A stretch of 64,000 nucleotides of DNA from Buttiauxella agrestis. GTDB taxonomy: Bacteria; Pseudomonadota; Gammaproteobacteria; Enterobacterales; Enterobacteriaceae. The notes beneath the pieces are model-generated. The model was not told where the DNA came from. It ran no database searches and saw only the letters and a program-made list of their open reading frames with translations. The stretch is taken from NCBI RefSeq assembly GCF_900446255.1, contig NZ_UIGI01000001.1, positions 3,374,763 to 3,438,762 on the forward strand. Reading direction: 5' to 3'. Below are positions 8,483 to 17,792 of this stretch, in pieces; the first letter of the stretch is position 1, and the number at the start of each line of letters is the position of its first letter. Made by a program: the position numbers and the translations under genes.

Positions 8483-9599
8483 ATAATTGCTTAAGCACCA
8501 GCAAAATACCGTATCCCAGCAGTGCCGACCATAACAACATTGGCAGTGAATAATAATGGAAGCGAATCCAGATGCGGCGGTCATTTGCCATGCGTAGTGC
8601 AATCAAATTCGCCAGCGATCCCGGCAATAACCCAAAACCACCGATGTTGACTGCAAAGGCGAGTAACAGGGATGCAGGAACGTAATTCAGTAATAAAATG
8701 GTCGATGGAACATTACTGATAAACTGTGAGAGACCTATTCCTAACGCAAACAATCCACCGGCCGGGAGTTGATTTATTCCTGATAAAGCCTGTTGTAATA
8801 CAGGAAGCTGCGTAATCAGGTAGACGTCGATAAACATCACCATAAATACCAGCAATAAACTCCAGTCGATACTCAGCAATACGCGCCTTGCCAGCAGTAA
8901 AAAGCCCACAGCCACCACGGCCAGACCCCAGGTTTCCTGCTTTAATTCCAGGGCGACGATAAAGATGATGTAGAACGCGATGCAACTCATCACCAGACGC
9001 GGCTGCCAGTCATGAAGTTTGTCGTGAGTGCGATAAGTGAGCTTTTTACGCGGAAAACAGAACCAGCAGAGCACCAACAAGCTGAACATTATCGCCAGCG
9101 CTAGCGGCACCATTTGCCAGGTAAATTCACCGAACGATAAACCCGAGCGTCCCCACAGCAAAATATTTTGCGGGTTGCCAATGGGCGTGAGCATCGAGCC
9201 TGCATTGACCGCTAAAGCCTCAAATATGATGAGACGATTAATCGGTATCGCACACAATTTTTTCAGCGTGATGGTCAGCGGCACGATAATAAACAGCGCG
9301 ACGTCGTTAGTCAGAAACGTTGAAAGTAATGCCGCAGCGCTGACCAGAAATATCGCCAGCGTTCGTTCATTATCAAACCGCTTCACCATGCGGCGGCCAA
9401 GCACATCGAAATAACCGCTCAGTTCCACGCCTTTGGTCAACATCATTAAGCCCGCAAGCGTAATGATAGTGTGCCAGTCAATGGCATGAACCCAATGCTG
9501 TGGCTGAAAAGGCGCGGCAAAACTCAGAATAACGCCCACGATAAGCAATAGATGAAGAAAACGATCGCGGGCAAACGGGCGCACCAGGTTCAGTAACAT
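8481..9599 (-). CDS. ybiR: Putative transporter YbiR (ArsB/NhaD ion transporter family)
   Basis: Polytopic inner-membrane protein of 372 aa, ion transporter superfamily (ArsB/NhaD-like). About ten hydrophobic segments and the NPQNILLW and NVPSTILLLNY half-helix motifs (family type N-P-x-N and N-x-P-S-T) are visible. The substrate is unknown. It lies immediately downstream of mntR with a 2-base gap and the same strand, as in E. coli, so it is probably co-transcribed with mntR. This invites, but does not prove, a link to metal homeostasis. The 3' neighbour is ybjI, which is not adjacent in E. coli. Confidence 0.85.
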   Translation of the reverse strand: MLLNLVRPFARDRFLHLLLIVGVILSFAAPFQPQHWVHAIDWHTIITLAGLMMLTKGVELSGYFDVLGRRMVKRFDNERTLAIFLVSAAALLSTFLTNDVALFIIVPLTITLKKLCAIPINRLIIFEALAVNAGSMLTPIGNPQNILLWGRSGLSFGEFTWQMVPLALAIMFSLLVLCWFCFPRKKLTYRTHDKLHDWQPRLVMSCIAFYIIFIVALELKQETWGLAVVAVGFLLLARRVLLSIDWSLLLVFMVMFIDVYLITQLPVLQQALSGINQLPAGGLFALGIGLSQFISNVPSTILLLNYVPASLLLAFAVNIGGFGLLPGSLANLIALRMANDRRIWIRFHYYSLPMLLWSALLGYGILLVLKQL

Positions 9600-9601
9600 T
9601 G

Positions 9602-10069
9602 CTACTTAAATCCTCGCTGCTCGCTAAACAAGCGGAAGGCTTCCAGCGTTTCTTCACTCACGTGGTGCTCAACACCTTCGGCGTCAATTCTGGCCGTTTC
9701 CGGGCTGATGCCCAGTGCGAGGAAAAAGTTTTCAACGATCTGATGACGCTCACGGCTCATTTGTGCCAGCTTCTCACCTTCCGCCGTCAGAAATACGCCG
9801 CGCCACGGGATTTGCTCAATAAGCCCCACCGAGGCGAGTCTTTTTAACATTTTGGCAACTGTTGGCTGAGAGACACCAAGCCTTGCCGCCATATCAACCT
9901 GGCGAACTTCCCCCACTTCCCGAATCAAATCAGAAATCAGCTCGACGTAGTCATCAATTAATTCACGGCGATGCGCTTCCCGCACCTGCCGAAAGCCTTC
10001 GACATGCTCTTCAACGTTTACCAACTGCGTCATTTTTGGTTTATTTTTTTGGCCTGGCGTACGGCTCAT
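9602..10069 (-). CDS. mntR: Manganese-responsive transcriptional regulator MntR
   Basis: DtxR/MntR-family dimeric repressor, 155 aa, as in E. coli. With Mn(II) it represses mntH and mntS. The winged helix-turn-helix is at about residues 55-95 ([21 protein letters not shown]), followed by the metal-binding dimerisation domain with the EHHVSEET motif. The sequence [24 protein letters not shown] is nearly identical to E. coli MntR. It is divergent from mntS, and a palindromic MntR-type operator lies in the region between them. Confidence 0.95.
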   Translation of the reverse strand: MSRTPGQKNKPKMTQLVNVEEHVEGFRQVREAHRRELIDDYVELISDLIREVGEVRQVDMAARLGVSQPTVAKMLKRLASVGLIEQIPWRGVFLTAEGEKLAQMSRERHQIVENFFLALGISPETARIDAEGVEHHVSEETLEAFRLFSEQRGFK

Positions 10070-10177
10070 GATGCTTCCTCATGCAGGGGTGCGGCATCGT
10101 CCAATGACGAGCTTTGGCCCCATTGTAAACCAGCATCACCCAAGCACAAAAATTTAACGAATTAGCAATAGCTATAC

Positions 10178-10197
10178 AATATAGCCTGTGCTATATC
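10178..10197. promoter_or_regulatory. MntR box upstream of mntS
   Basis: Palindrome ATATAGC-CTGT-GCTATAT, arms 10179-10185 and 10190-10196. The E. coli MntR boxes have the form CATAGC-N4-GCTATG, and this site keeps the TAGC-N4-GCTA core. A partial copy (TTAGCAATAGCTATA) lies just upstream. It sits about 65 bases before the mntS ATG and can serve mntS, mntR or both. Confidence 0.8.
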
Positions 10198-10259
10198 TGT
10201 ATGTAATGCAGTCAGCCTTAAAAGGAATTGAAGGCAGCAGAGGTTATGAGGAGGACAAA

Positions 10260-10388
10260 ATGAATGAATTTAAGAGGTGCATGAGCGTGTTTACACATTC
10301 CCCGTTCCAGGTGCGGCTGATGCTGCTCAATATGTTGTGTGATTGGGTTTCCGGCAAACCACAGCAGAGCGAAAAACCGAAGTCTTAG
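10260..10388 (+). CDS. mntS: Small manganese chaperone-like protein MntS
   Basis: 42-residue protein that in E. coli helps raise the intracellular manganese pool, apparently by inhibiting the MntP exporter. It is made when Mn is low because MntR represses it. The sequence MNEFKRCMSVFTHSPFQVRL... and the charged tail KPQQSEKPKS are clearly those of MntS. The ATG at 10260 has a strong AGGAGG box 7 bases upstream. A longer in-frame extension to 10188 lacks a ribosome-binding site and crosses the operator-promoter region. In E. coli this transcript was first described as the sRNA RybA. Confidence 0.93.
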   Translation: MNEFKRCMSVFTHSPFQVRLMLLNMLCDWVSGKPQQSEKPKS

Positions 10389-10705
10389 GCAGCCGCCCTG
10401 CCTTCTTCACTATGAGTCTGACTCACGTCGGCTATCCCAGCTGCTAGCTTTTCCTTCCATTAGATTCCCTGAAGTTACCGTTTAGCTGCACTTTAACCCT
10501 ACCATTTGTCGGTTTTGTTACCTGCTTCGCAAAACACATTTCTCTTATCAGTTGATCTTCTTATCGTACCGCTCTATCTTCTTGCAGCCCTGCACATGAA
10601 GCGGCTCGCAGATGCGGTCCAGTTCCCCTTCTTTTCCGTCTGTCAGGCAGGTTCTTACCCTCGTCGCCAGGGTTTTCGCATGGCGTTTAGTAGATCTCGG
10701 TAAAC
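10389..10705. other. Non-coding gap mntS-opgE
   Basis: 317 bases without a supported gene. A small GC inverted repeat right after mntS (AGGCAG...CTGCCT) could be a weak terminator. The rest should hold the opgE promoter, but I see no convincing -10/-35 pair. A 65-codon frame here (10506-10703) has no family resemblance. Confidence 0.5.
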
Positions 10706-12292
10706 ATGAATTTAACGGTTAAAGAAACCCTGACGACCCGCGCAATTGCGCTCAATCCGTGGACTGGCTTTTATTTCCTTCAGTCTTTGCTGATTAACTT
10801 CGCTCTCGGTTATGAATTTAGCATTCTGTATGCGGTGGCTTTTAGCTGCGTATTGCTGCTGCTTTGGCGCAGCGCACCTAAATTCCAGAAGGGTTTGCTG
10901 GCAATTTGTAGTTTGATAGCCGCGATGTATTTCCCGTTTGGTCAGGCCTACGGTTCGCCCAACTTTAATACCTTGCTCGCCCTGCATTCGACCAACTTCG
11001 AAGAATCCACGGAATTAATGACCATCTTCCCGTGGTACAGCTATTTGGTGTCGGTATTTATTCTGGCGCTTGGCGTTATTGCCGTGCGTCGTAAAGTCGC
11101 GCCGAAGAAAAGAAACTGGTGTCATTTCGACAGTTTATGCCTGGTTGTCAGCGTGGTTTGTTTCTTTGTGGCTCCGGTGCAAAACCTGGCTTACGGTGGC
11201 GTATTTAAATTCAAAGATTCCGGTTATCCGGTGTTTCGCTTTGTCAAAGATGTGGTGGTCAATAACCAGGAAGTCATCGACGAGCAAACGCGGATGCAGG
11301 CCTTCGCTCAGATGAAGGACACCTGGAATGTGCTGGCAGTAAAACCTAAATATCACACTTATGTGGTGGTGATTGGTGAGAGCGCACGGCGTGATGCTCT
11401 TGGCGCTTTCGGTGGTCACTGGGATAACACCCCATTCGCCAGCCAGGTCAATGGCAACTTGTTTATGGATTACGTCGCCGCCAGTGGTTCAACGCAGAAA
11501 TCATTGGGGATGACGCTCAACCGCGTTATTGACGGCAAACCGCAATATCAGGATAGCATTATCACCCTCGCCAACCGCGCTGGTTTCCAGACATGGTGGT
11601 TCTCAAACCAGGGGCAAATCGGTGAATACGATACCGCAATTGCCAGCATCGCCAAGCGTGCGGATGAAGTGCATTTTTTGAAAAATGGTGATTTTGAAGC
11701 GGATAAAAATACTCGTGACGAAGCATTATTAAAGATGACCGCGCAGGTGTTTGCCACCCAGCACACTACCCCGCAATTAATTGTGCTGCATTTGATGGGT
11801 TCGCATCCACAGGCCTGCGACCGGACTCAGGGCAAATACAAAGATTTTGTACAGTCGAAAGAGACATCTTGTTATCTGTATACCATGACGCAGACCGACG
11901 ACTTGCTCAAACAACTCTATCAGCAACTGAAAAATACCGGTGACAGTTTCTCGATGGTTTATTTTTCAGACCACGGGCTGGCGTTCAAAGAACGTGGCAC
12001 CGATGTGCAATATCTGGCACATGATGACGAGTTCCAGCAAAACTTCCAGGTGCCGTTTATGGTGCTTTCAAGCGATGATACTGCGCATCGTCAGATTAAA
12101 GCCCGCCGTTCAGCCAATGATTTCCTGAACTTCTTCTCAGCGTGGACCGGGATTAAAACCAAAGAGTTAACACCGAAATACAAGTTCATCTCTGAGCAAA
12201 AAGCGGGGCCAATCTATATCACCAACTTTAAGCTCAAGAAGGTGGACTATACTCATTTGCAGACGGATGTGTTTGAAACGCAAACGCGTTAA
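10706..12292 (+). CDS. opgE: Phosphoethanolamine transferase OpgE (YbiP)
   Basis: Inner-membrane alkaline-phosphatase-superfamily enzyme (528 aa) that moves phosphoethanolamine from phosphatidylethanolamine onto osmoregulated periplasmic glucans; it was formerly called YbiP. The N-terminal third has about five transmembrane helices, and the periplasmic catalytic domain begins near residue 215. Visible metal and catalytic motifs are VVIGESARRDALG, ASGSTQKSLG (the Thr is the predicted nucleophile), LHLMGSHPQAC and FSDHGLAFKERG. The length and sequence match E. coli YbiP throughout. Start is the ATG at 10706. A strong terminator follows. Confidence 0.9.
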   Translation: MNLTVKETLTTRAIALNPWTGFYFLQSLLINFALGYEFSILYAVAFSCVLLLLWRSAPKFQKGLLAICSLIAAMYFPFGQAYGSPNFNTLLALHSTNFEESTELMTIFPWYSYLVSVFILALGVIAVRRKVAPKKRNWCHFDSLCLVVSVVCFFVAPVQNLAYGGVFKFKDSGYPVFRFVKDVVVNNQEVIDEQTRMQAFAQMKDTWNVLAVKPKYHTYVVVIGESARRDALGAFGGHWDNTPFASQVNGNLFMDYVAASGSTQKSLGMTLNRVIDGKPQYQDSIITLANRAGFQTWWFSNQGQIGEYDTAIASIAKRADEVHFLKNGDFEADKNTRDEALLKMTAQVFATQHTTPQLIVLHLMGSHPQACDRTQGKYKDFVQSKETSCYLYTMTQTDDLLKQLYQQLKNTGDSFSMVYFSDHGLAFKERGTDVQYLAHDDEFQQNFQVPFMVLSSDDTAHRQIKARRSANDFLNFFSAWTGIKTKELTPKYKFISEQKAGPIYITNFKLKKVDYTHLQTDVFETQTR

Positions 12293-12308
12293 CTCAAATT
12301 CAACGCAT

Positions 12309-12339
12309 AAAAAATCCGCCCCGAGAGGCGGATTTTTTT
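12309..12339. terminator. Bidirectional terminator opgE/ompX
   Basis: AAAAAATCCGCC and GGCGGATTTTTTT arms around a 6-base loop. A-tract and T-tract on either side allow it to serve both convergent genes, opgE (+) and ompX (-). Confidence 0.9.
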
Positions 12340-12359
12340 CACTCGATTAAAGAGTGAAA

Positions 12360-12863
12360 TTAGAAGCGGTAACCCACGCCTGCGATCCAGGTGCCAACAT
12401 CAACGTTACGGATGCGGCTCTGCTCGTAGGAAACGTCAAGAGCGACGTTTTCGATTGGGTTGAACTGCAGACCAGCACCGTAAGAGAACCCGTAATCGCT
12501 AGAAGAATCTTTGTCCGGGTATGCGGTTGCCAGTGCTTTACCGTAACCAACACCGACTACACCGTAGATGCTAGCCCAGTCGTTGATGCGGTATGCAGGA
12601 CCTGCAGTGATGCCGTAGTATTGGCCTTTGCTGTAAACGCCATCTTCGGTGTTGCTTTTCTCAGTGTGAGTGAAAGAAGCGATGTAACCCAGCTGAGTGT
12701 CGTTTTCGTAACGGTATTTCAAGTTGAAACCGCCAGCTTTGTTAGCAACGCCCTGCATATCGCTTTGTGCGTAGCCACCGGTTACGGTGCTAGTTGCAGA
12801 TGCGGTACCAACGGAAACGGCCAGAACACAAGCCAGTGCTGAAAGACATGCAATTTTTTTCAT
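12360..12863 (-). CDS. ompX: Outer membrane protein X
   Basis: Eight-stranded outer-membrane beta-barrel of the Ail/OmpX/Lom family (167 aa precursor). The signal peptide is residues 1-23 with cleavage after ASA, giving TSTVTGGYAQ as the mature N terminus. The final residues GTWIAGVGYRF form the closing C-terminal beta signature with terminal Phe. The start is the ATG at 12863, giving MKKIACLSALA, preceded by AGGTGG; the four extra upstream codons are not used in homologues. Loop regions differ from E. coli OmpX and the protein is four residues shorter. OmpX is a major envelope protein in stress and acid responses and is controlled by sRNAs such as CyaR. Confidence 0.95.
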   Translation of the reverse strand: MKKIACLSALACVLAVSVGTASATSTVTGGYAQSDMQGVANKAGGFNLKYRYENDTQLGYIASFTHTEKSNTEDGVYSKGQYYGITAGPAYRINDWASIYGVVGVGYGKALATAYPDKDSSSDYGFSYGAGLQFNPIENVALDVSYEQSRIRNVDVGTWIAGVGYRF

Positions 12864-13232
12864 AAACCACCTCAAATGTGCTTCAAGTAACTTCTAAGTT
12901 TTTAATATATCAAAATTGTGTAAGAAACTCTGCGACATTTATGTTGTCTAAGGAATCCTTTCATGTAACAGAACATTTCCATTACATCATAGCTCCTTCA
13001 ATTCATAGCCTTTTTGCCATAAACCGGAACAATTATTGGCATAAATTGCAACATCGTCATCCAGATAATTCTTAAACATATTTGAACAAATCTTATGCAA
13101 TCACACAGTTATGTTACTGCATCACGCGATTATTTTTTTCAATGAATTCTCAACCAGTCATAAGTTAATCAATTACACTGGGGCTAACTGAAATTTCTTT
13201 ACCCAAACAGACTTTGACTGACAGGAAGCAGG
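12864..13232. other. Divergent AT-rich promoter region ompX/rhtA
   Basis: 369 bases, strongly AT-rich, between the divergent ompX and rhtA genes. It must contain both promoters and the ompX 5' leader. I could not assign specific elements with confidence, and no open frame here looks coding. Confidence 0.5.
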
Positions 13233-14120
13233 ATGCCCTTATCGCCCCGTAAAACCCCAGTATGGTTGCCCATTGTTGTTCTCTTGATTGCCATGACTTC
13301 CATTCAGAGTGGCGCATCACTTGCAAAATCACTCTTCCCGCTCGTCGGCGCACCCGGTGTGACGGCACTGCGTCTGACTCTGGGTACATTGATTCTGGTG
13401 GTAATTTTTAAACCCTGGCGATTACGCTTTAAAGCCGAACAACGCTTCCCATTATTAATGTATGGACTGGCGCTCGGTGGGATGAACTACCTCTTCTATT
13501 TGTCTATTCAGACGGTGCCGTTGGGCATTGCCGTTGCCCTGGAATTCACAGGCCCGCTTGCCGTCGCATTGTTCTCTTCCCGACGGGCGGTGGATTTTGT
13601 CTGGGTGATTCTGGCCGTGCTGGGGCTGTGGTTCTTGCTGCCTCTGGGGCAATCAATTTCGAGCGTCGATTTAACCGGTGCCGCTTTTGCACTGGGCGCA
13701 GGGGCTTGCTGGGCGATTTATATTCTGTTTGGCCAAAAGGCAGGCGCTGACCATGGCCCGGCAACGGTTGCCTTCGGTTCACTGATTGCTGCCGTTATTT
13801 TTGTACCGATTGGCGCATGGCAAGCCGGTGAAGCGCTCTGGCATTGGTCACTTTTACCGCTCGGCCTGGGTGTAGCGATTCTGTCTACAGCACTTCCCTA
13901 CTCGCTGGAAATGATTGCACTAACCCGTTTACCAACACGCACATTTGGCACATTAATGAGCATGGAACCGGGGCTTGCCGCGTTGTCTGGCATGTTGTTC
14001 CTCGGCGAGCATCTGACCCTGGTGCAATGGCTGGCGCTGCTCTCTATCATCGCGGCTTCCATCGGTTCAACCCTGACGATTAAGCGCGAACCGCAGATTA
14101 CCAGTGTTGATGTAAATTAA
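13233..14120 (+). CDS. rhtA: Threonine/homoserine exporter RhtA
   Basis: Inner-membrane exporter of the drug/metabolite transporter (EamA) superfamily, 295 aa, ten transmembrane helices as two EamA repeats (about residues 12-140 and 148-285). It exports threonine, homoserine and several other amino acids. Sequence and length match E. coli RhtA; the segments LFPLVGAPGVTALRL, ALEFTGPLAVALFSSRR and RLPTRTFGTLMSMEP are conserved. The ATG at 13233 is preceded by AGGAAGCAGG. The gene lies between ompX and dps as in E. coli. Confidence 0.94.
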   Translation: MPLSPRKTPVWLPIVVLLIAMTSIQSGASLAKSLFPLVGAPGVTALRLTLGTLILVVIFKPWRLRFKAEQRFPLLMYGLALGGMNYLFYLSIQTVPLGIAVALEFTGPLAVALFSSRRAVDFVWVILAVLGLWFLLPLGQSISSVDLTGAAFALGAGACWAIYILFGQKAGADHGPATVAFGSLIAAVIFVPIGAWQAGEALWHWSLLPLGLGVAILSTALPYSLEMIALTRLPTRTFGTLMSMEPGLAALSGMLFLGEHLTLVQWLALLSIIAASIGSTLTIKREPQITSVDVN

Positions 14121-14131
14121 TTCTCCTCATT

Positions 14132-14162
14132 ATTTACCGTGGTTATTGCGATCACGGTAAAT
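14132..14162. repeat. Inverted repeat after rhtA
   Basis: Perfect 10-bp arms ATTTACCGTG / CACGGTAAAT (14132-14141 and 14153-14162) around an 11-base loop, 11 bases after the rhtA stop. There is no T-tract, so it is either a weak terminator, an mRNA 3' stabiliser or an operator. The remaining sequence to the dps promoter (14163-14370) is AT-rich and without a supported gene. Confidence 0.6.
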
Positions 14163-14338
14163 ATTCATCACCGATCAAGACTTTATATTCAGGATTACTC
14201 TTAGATTTAAATAAAAATAATTCCCATTCACAGCGCATCTTTTGTTTATTATCGTTAAACCTCGTCATAAATAATATAAAGTAATTTACTAACAATGAGT
14301 TACTAGAATCCATCCGGCCTCTGCTATTAATCTGATAG

Positions 14339-14929
<591 letters not shown>

Positions 14930-14969
14930 TGGCCATTTAAATCCCTGTCTGGGGATTAAATTGTTATCT

Positions 14970-14993
14970 CATCCTCCCGTTTTCGGGAGGATG
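14970..14993. repeat. Hairpin after dps
   Basis: Perfect 10-bp arms CATCCTCCCG / CGGGAGGATG with a TTTT loop, 40 bases after the dps stop. A weaker hairpin (AATCCC...GGGATT) precedes it. There is no T-tract, so this is at best an imperfect intrinsic terminator and may protect the 3' end. Confidence 0.55.
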
Positions 14994-15141
14994 CCTGCAC
15001 CATTTTAGCGCACCTAATTGTTTATCCCTGCCGCATAAGTTACTCATTTGTAATAATCACTTCACACAATCGTTAACGGATGATTGTTTTACCACCTTAA
15101 ACTGCGGTAAAACTAAACATCGTTCTTGCTCACGCAATCTC

Positions 15142-16059
<918 letters not shown>

Positions 16060-16087
16060 TAATTCTAAAATGATTTAAGTAAGACCT

Positions 16088-16117
16088 CAGGGGCGACTTT
16101 CGCCCCTGCTATTTTTG
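16088..16117 (+). terminator. Attenuator-like hairpin after glnH
   Basis: CAGGGGCG-ACTTT-CGCCCCTG followed by CTATTTTT. It is an intrinsic terminator of moderate strength inside the operon and would lower glnPQ transcript relative to glnH. Confidence 0.8.
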
Positions 16118-16124
16118 AACCACG

Positions 16125-16254
16125 GTATAACAACCCAAATAATTCGAGTTACATCGCGGCGGCAAAAGAGCGAGTCCCGATGAGCTTACATAAGTAAGTG
16201 ATTCGGGTGAGTGATTGCAGCCAACAAAGAGGCAGCTTGAAGTATGAAGGGTTA
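16125..16254. repeat. ERIC repeat
   Basis: About 130 bp matching the enterobacterial repetitive intergenic consensus. It has GTATAACAACCCAAATAATT at one end, the central GAGCTTACATAAGTAAGTGA palindrome, then TGCAGCCAAC and GCTTGAAGTATGAAGGG at the other end. It lies in the transcribed spacer between glnH and glnP and would fold into a long imperfect hairpin in the mRNA. ERIC elements are non-autonomous, MITE-like repeats. Confidence 0.93.
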
Positions 16255-16270
16255 ACAATAGGAAATAATC

Positions 16271-16930
16271 ATGGAGTTCGACTGGAGTGCCATTTGGCCT
16301 GCAATCCCGCTTTTAATTGAAGGCGCCAAAATGACCTTGTGGATTTCGGTCCTCGGGCTTTGCGGCGGTCTGATAATTGGTCTGGTCGCAGGCTTCGCCC
16401 GTACTTATGGCGGCTGGATTGCCAACCACATCGCATTAGTATTCATTGAAGTGATTCGCGGTACGCCAATTGTGGTGCAGGTCATGTTTATTTACTTTGC
16501 CCTGCCAATGGCCTTTAACGACCTGCGCATCGACCCGTTCAGCGCCGCCGTCGTGACGATTATGATCAACTCCGGCGCGTACATTGCGGAAATTACCCGT
16601 GGTGCGGTGCTGTCGATTCATAAAGGTTTTCAGGAAGCAGGCTTGGCATTGGGCTTGTCTAAGCGTGAAACTATTCGCCACGTGATTATGCCGCTGGCGC
16701 TGCGTCGTATGCTGCCGCCATTGGGCAACCAGTGGATTATCAGTATCAAAGATACATCGCTGTTCATCGTTATCGGTGTGGCTGAATTGACCCGTCAGGG
16801 GCAAGAAATTATTGCCGGAAACTTCCGTGCGCTGGAGATCTGGAGCGCCGTTGCGGTCTTCTATCTGATTATTACTTTGGTGCTGAGCTTCGTGCTGCGT
16901 CGCCTTGAAAGAAGGATGAAAATCCTGTGA
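16271..16930 (+). CDS. glnP: Glutamine ABC transporter permease
   Basis: Inner-membrane permease of the glutamine importer, 219 aa, five predicted transmembrane helices, His/Glu/Gln/Arg/opine family. The EAA cytoplasmic loop that contacts the ATPase reads [29 protein letters not shown]. It is nearly identical to E. coli GlnP from start to end. The ATG at 16271 has a GGAAATAATC leader with a modest ribosome site. Its TGA overlaps the glnQ GTG start, so the two are coupled. Confidence 0.95.
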   Translation: MEFDWSAIWPAIPLLIEGAKMTLWISVLGLCGGLIIGLVAGFARTYGGWIANHIALVFIEVIRGTPIVVQVMFIYFALPMAFNDLRIDPFSAAVVTIMINSGAYIAEITRGAVLSIHKGFQEAGLALGLSKRETIRHVIMPLALRRMLPPLGNQWIISIKDTSLFIVIGVAELTRQGQEIIAGNFRALEIWSAVAVFYLIITLVLSFVLRRLERRMKIL

Positions 16931-17649
16931 TTGAATTTAAAAATGTTTCTAAGCACTTTGGCAAAACCCAGGTGCTGCACAATATCGATCTCGATATTAA
17001 ACAAGGTGAAGTCGTCGTTATTATCGGGCCGTCAGGTTCGGGTAAATCCACGCTGCTGCGCTGCATTAACAAACTTGAAGATATCACCAGCGGCGACCTG
17101 TTCGTTGATGGTCTGAAAGTAAACGATCCGAAAGTTGATGAGCGCCTGATTCGTCAGGAAGCAGGCATGGTGTTCCAACAGTTTTATCTGTTCCCGCACC
17201 TGACTGCGCTGGAAAACGTCGCCTTTGGCCCGATTCGTGTCCGTGGTTTGAAAAAAGACGCGGCCGATAAACTGGCTAAAGAACTGCTGGCAAAAGTGGG
17301 CCTCGCCGAGCGTGCGCATCACTATCCTTCAGAGCTTTCCGGCGGTCAGCAACAGCGTGTGGCCATTGCCCGTGCGCTGGCGGTTAAGCCGAAAATGATG
17401 CTGTTCGATGAGCCAACGTCTGCACTTGACCCGGAACTGCGCCATGAAGTTCTGAAGGTTATGCAGGATCTGGCCGAAGAAGGCATGACGATGGTTATCG
17501 TGACTCACGAAGTGGGTTTTGCTGCCAAAGTCGCATCGCGCCTGATCTTTATTGATAAGGGCCGCATTGCTGAAGATGGCAACCCGCTAGAGTTGATTGA
17601 GAACCCGCCAAGCCAGCGTTTACAGGAATTCTTGCAGCACGTTTCCTGA
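16927..17649 (+). CDS. glnQ: Glutamine ABC transporter ATPase
   Basis: Cytoplasmic ATP-binding subunit driving glutamine import with GlnP and GlnH (240 aa). Walker A is GPSGSGKST (about residues 37-45), the ABC signature is LSGGQQQR, Walker B is [11 protein letters not shown], and the switch histidine lies in VTHEVGF. Translation begins at a GTG (16927) that overlaps the glnP stop by 4 bases. It ends the operon; a REP-like palindrome follows. Confidence 0.95.
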   Translation: MIEFKNVSKHFGKTQVLHNIDLDIKQGEVVVIIGPSGSGKSTLLRCINKLEDITSGDLFVDGLKVNDPKVDERLIRQEAGMVFQQFYLFPHLTALENVAFGPIRVRGLKKDAADKLAKELLAKVGLAERAHHYPSELSGGQQQRVAIARALAVKPKMMLFDEPTSALDPELRHEVLKVMQDLAEEGMTMVIVTHEVGFAAKVASRLIFIDKGRIAEDGNPLELIENPPSQRLQEFLQHVS

Positions 17650-17655
17650 GTTTTC

Positions 17656-17700
17656 ACCCTCACCCTAATCCTCTCCCCCAGGAGAGGGCCGGGGTGAGGG
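17656..17700. repeat. REP-like palindrome after glnQ
   Basis: CCCTCACCCTAATCCTCTCC paired with GGAGAGGGCCGGGGTGAGGG around a few bases. This GC-rich interspersed palindrome is common in gammaproteobacterial intergenic spaces. It probably stabilises the glnHPQ 3' end or acts as a DNA gyrase or IHF-type REP site. Confidence 0.75.
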
Positions 17701-17792
17701 ACGTCGCTCCAGATAATTCCTGTTTTTCCGACCGCAAAACCCTCCCCTCTATACTTATTCCTTTGTCTGACTTTTCAGATTGGAGGAACGCC

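Noticed and set aside
10506-10703. 65-codon frame before opgE
   Set aside because: No ribosome site and no resemblance; more likely leader sequence.
17694-17792. Longer N terminus for ybiO
   Set aside because: The extra 33 residues precede the signal peptide, overlap the REP palindrome, and the GTG at 17793 has a much better ribosome site.
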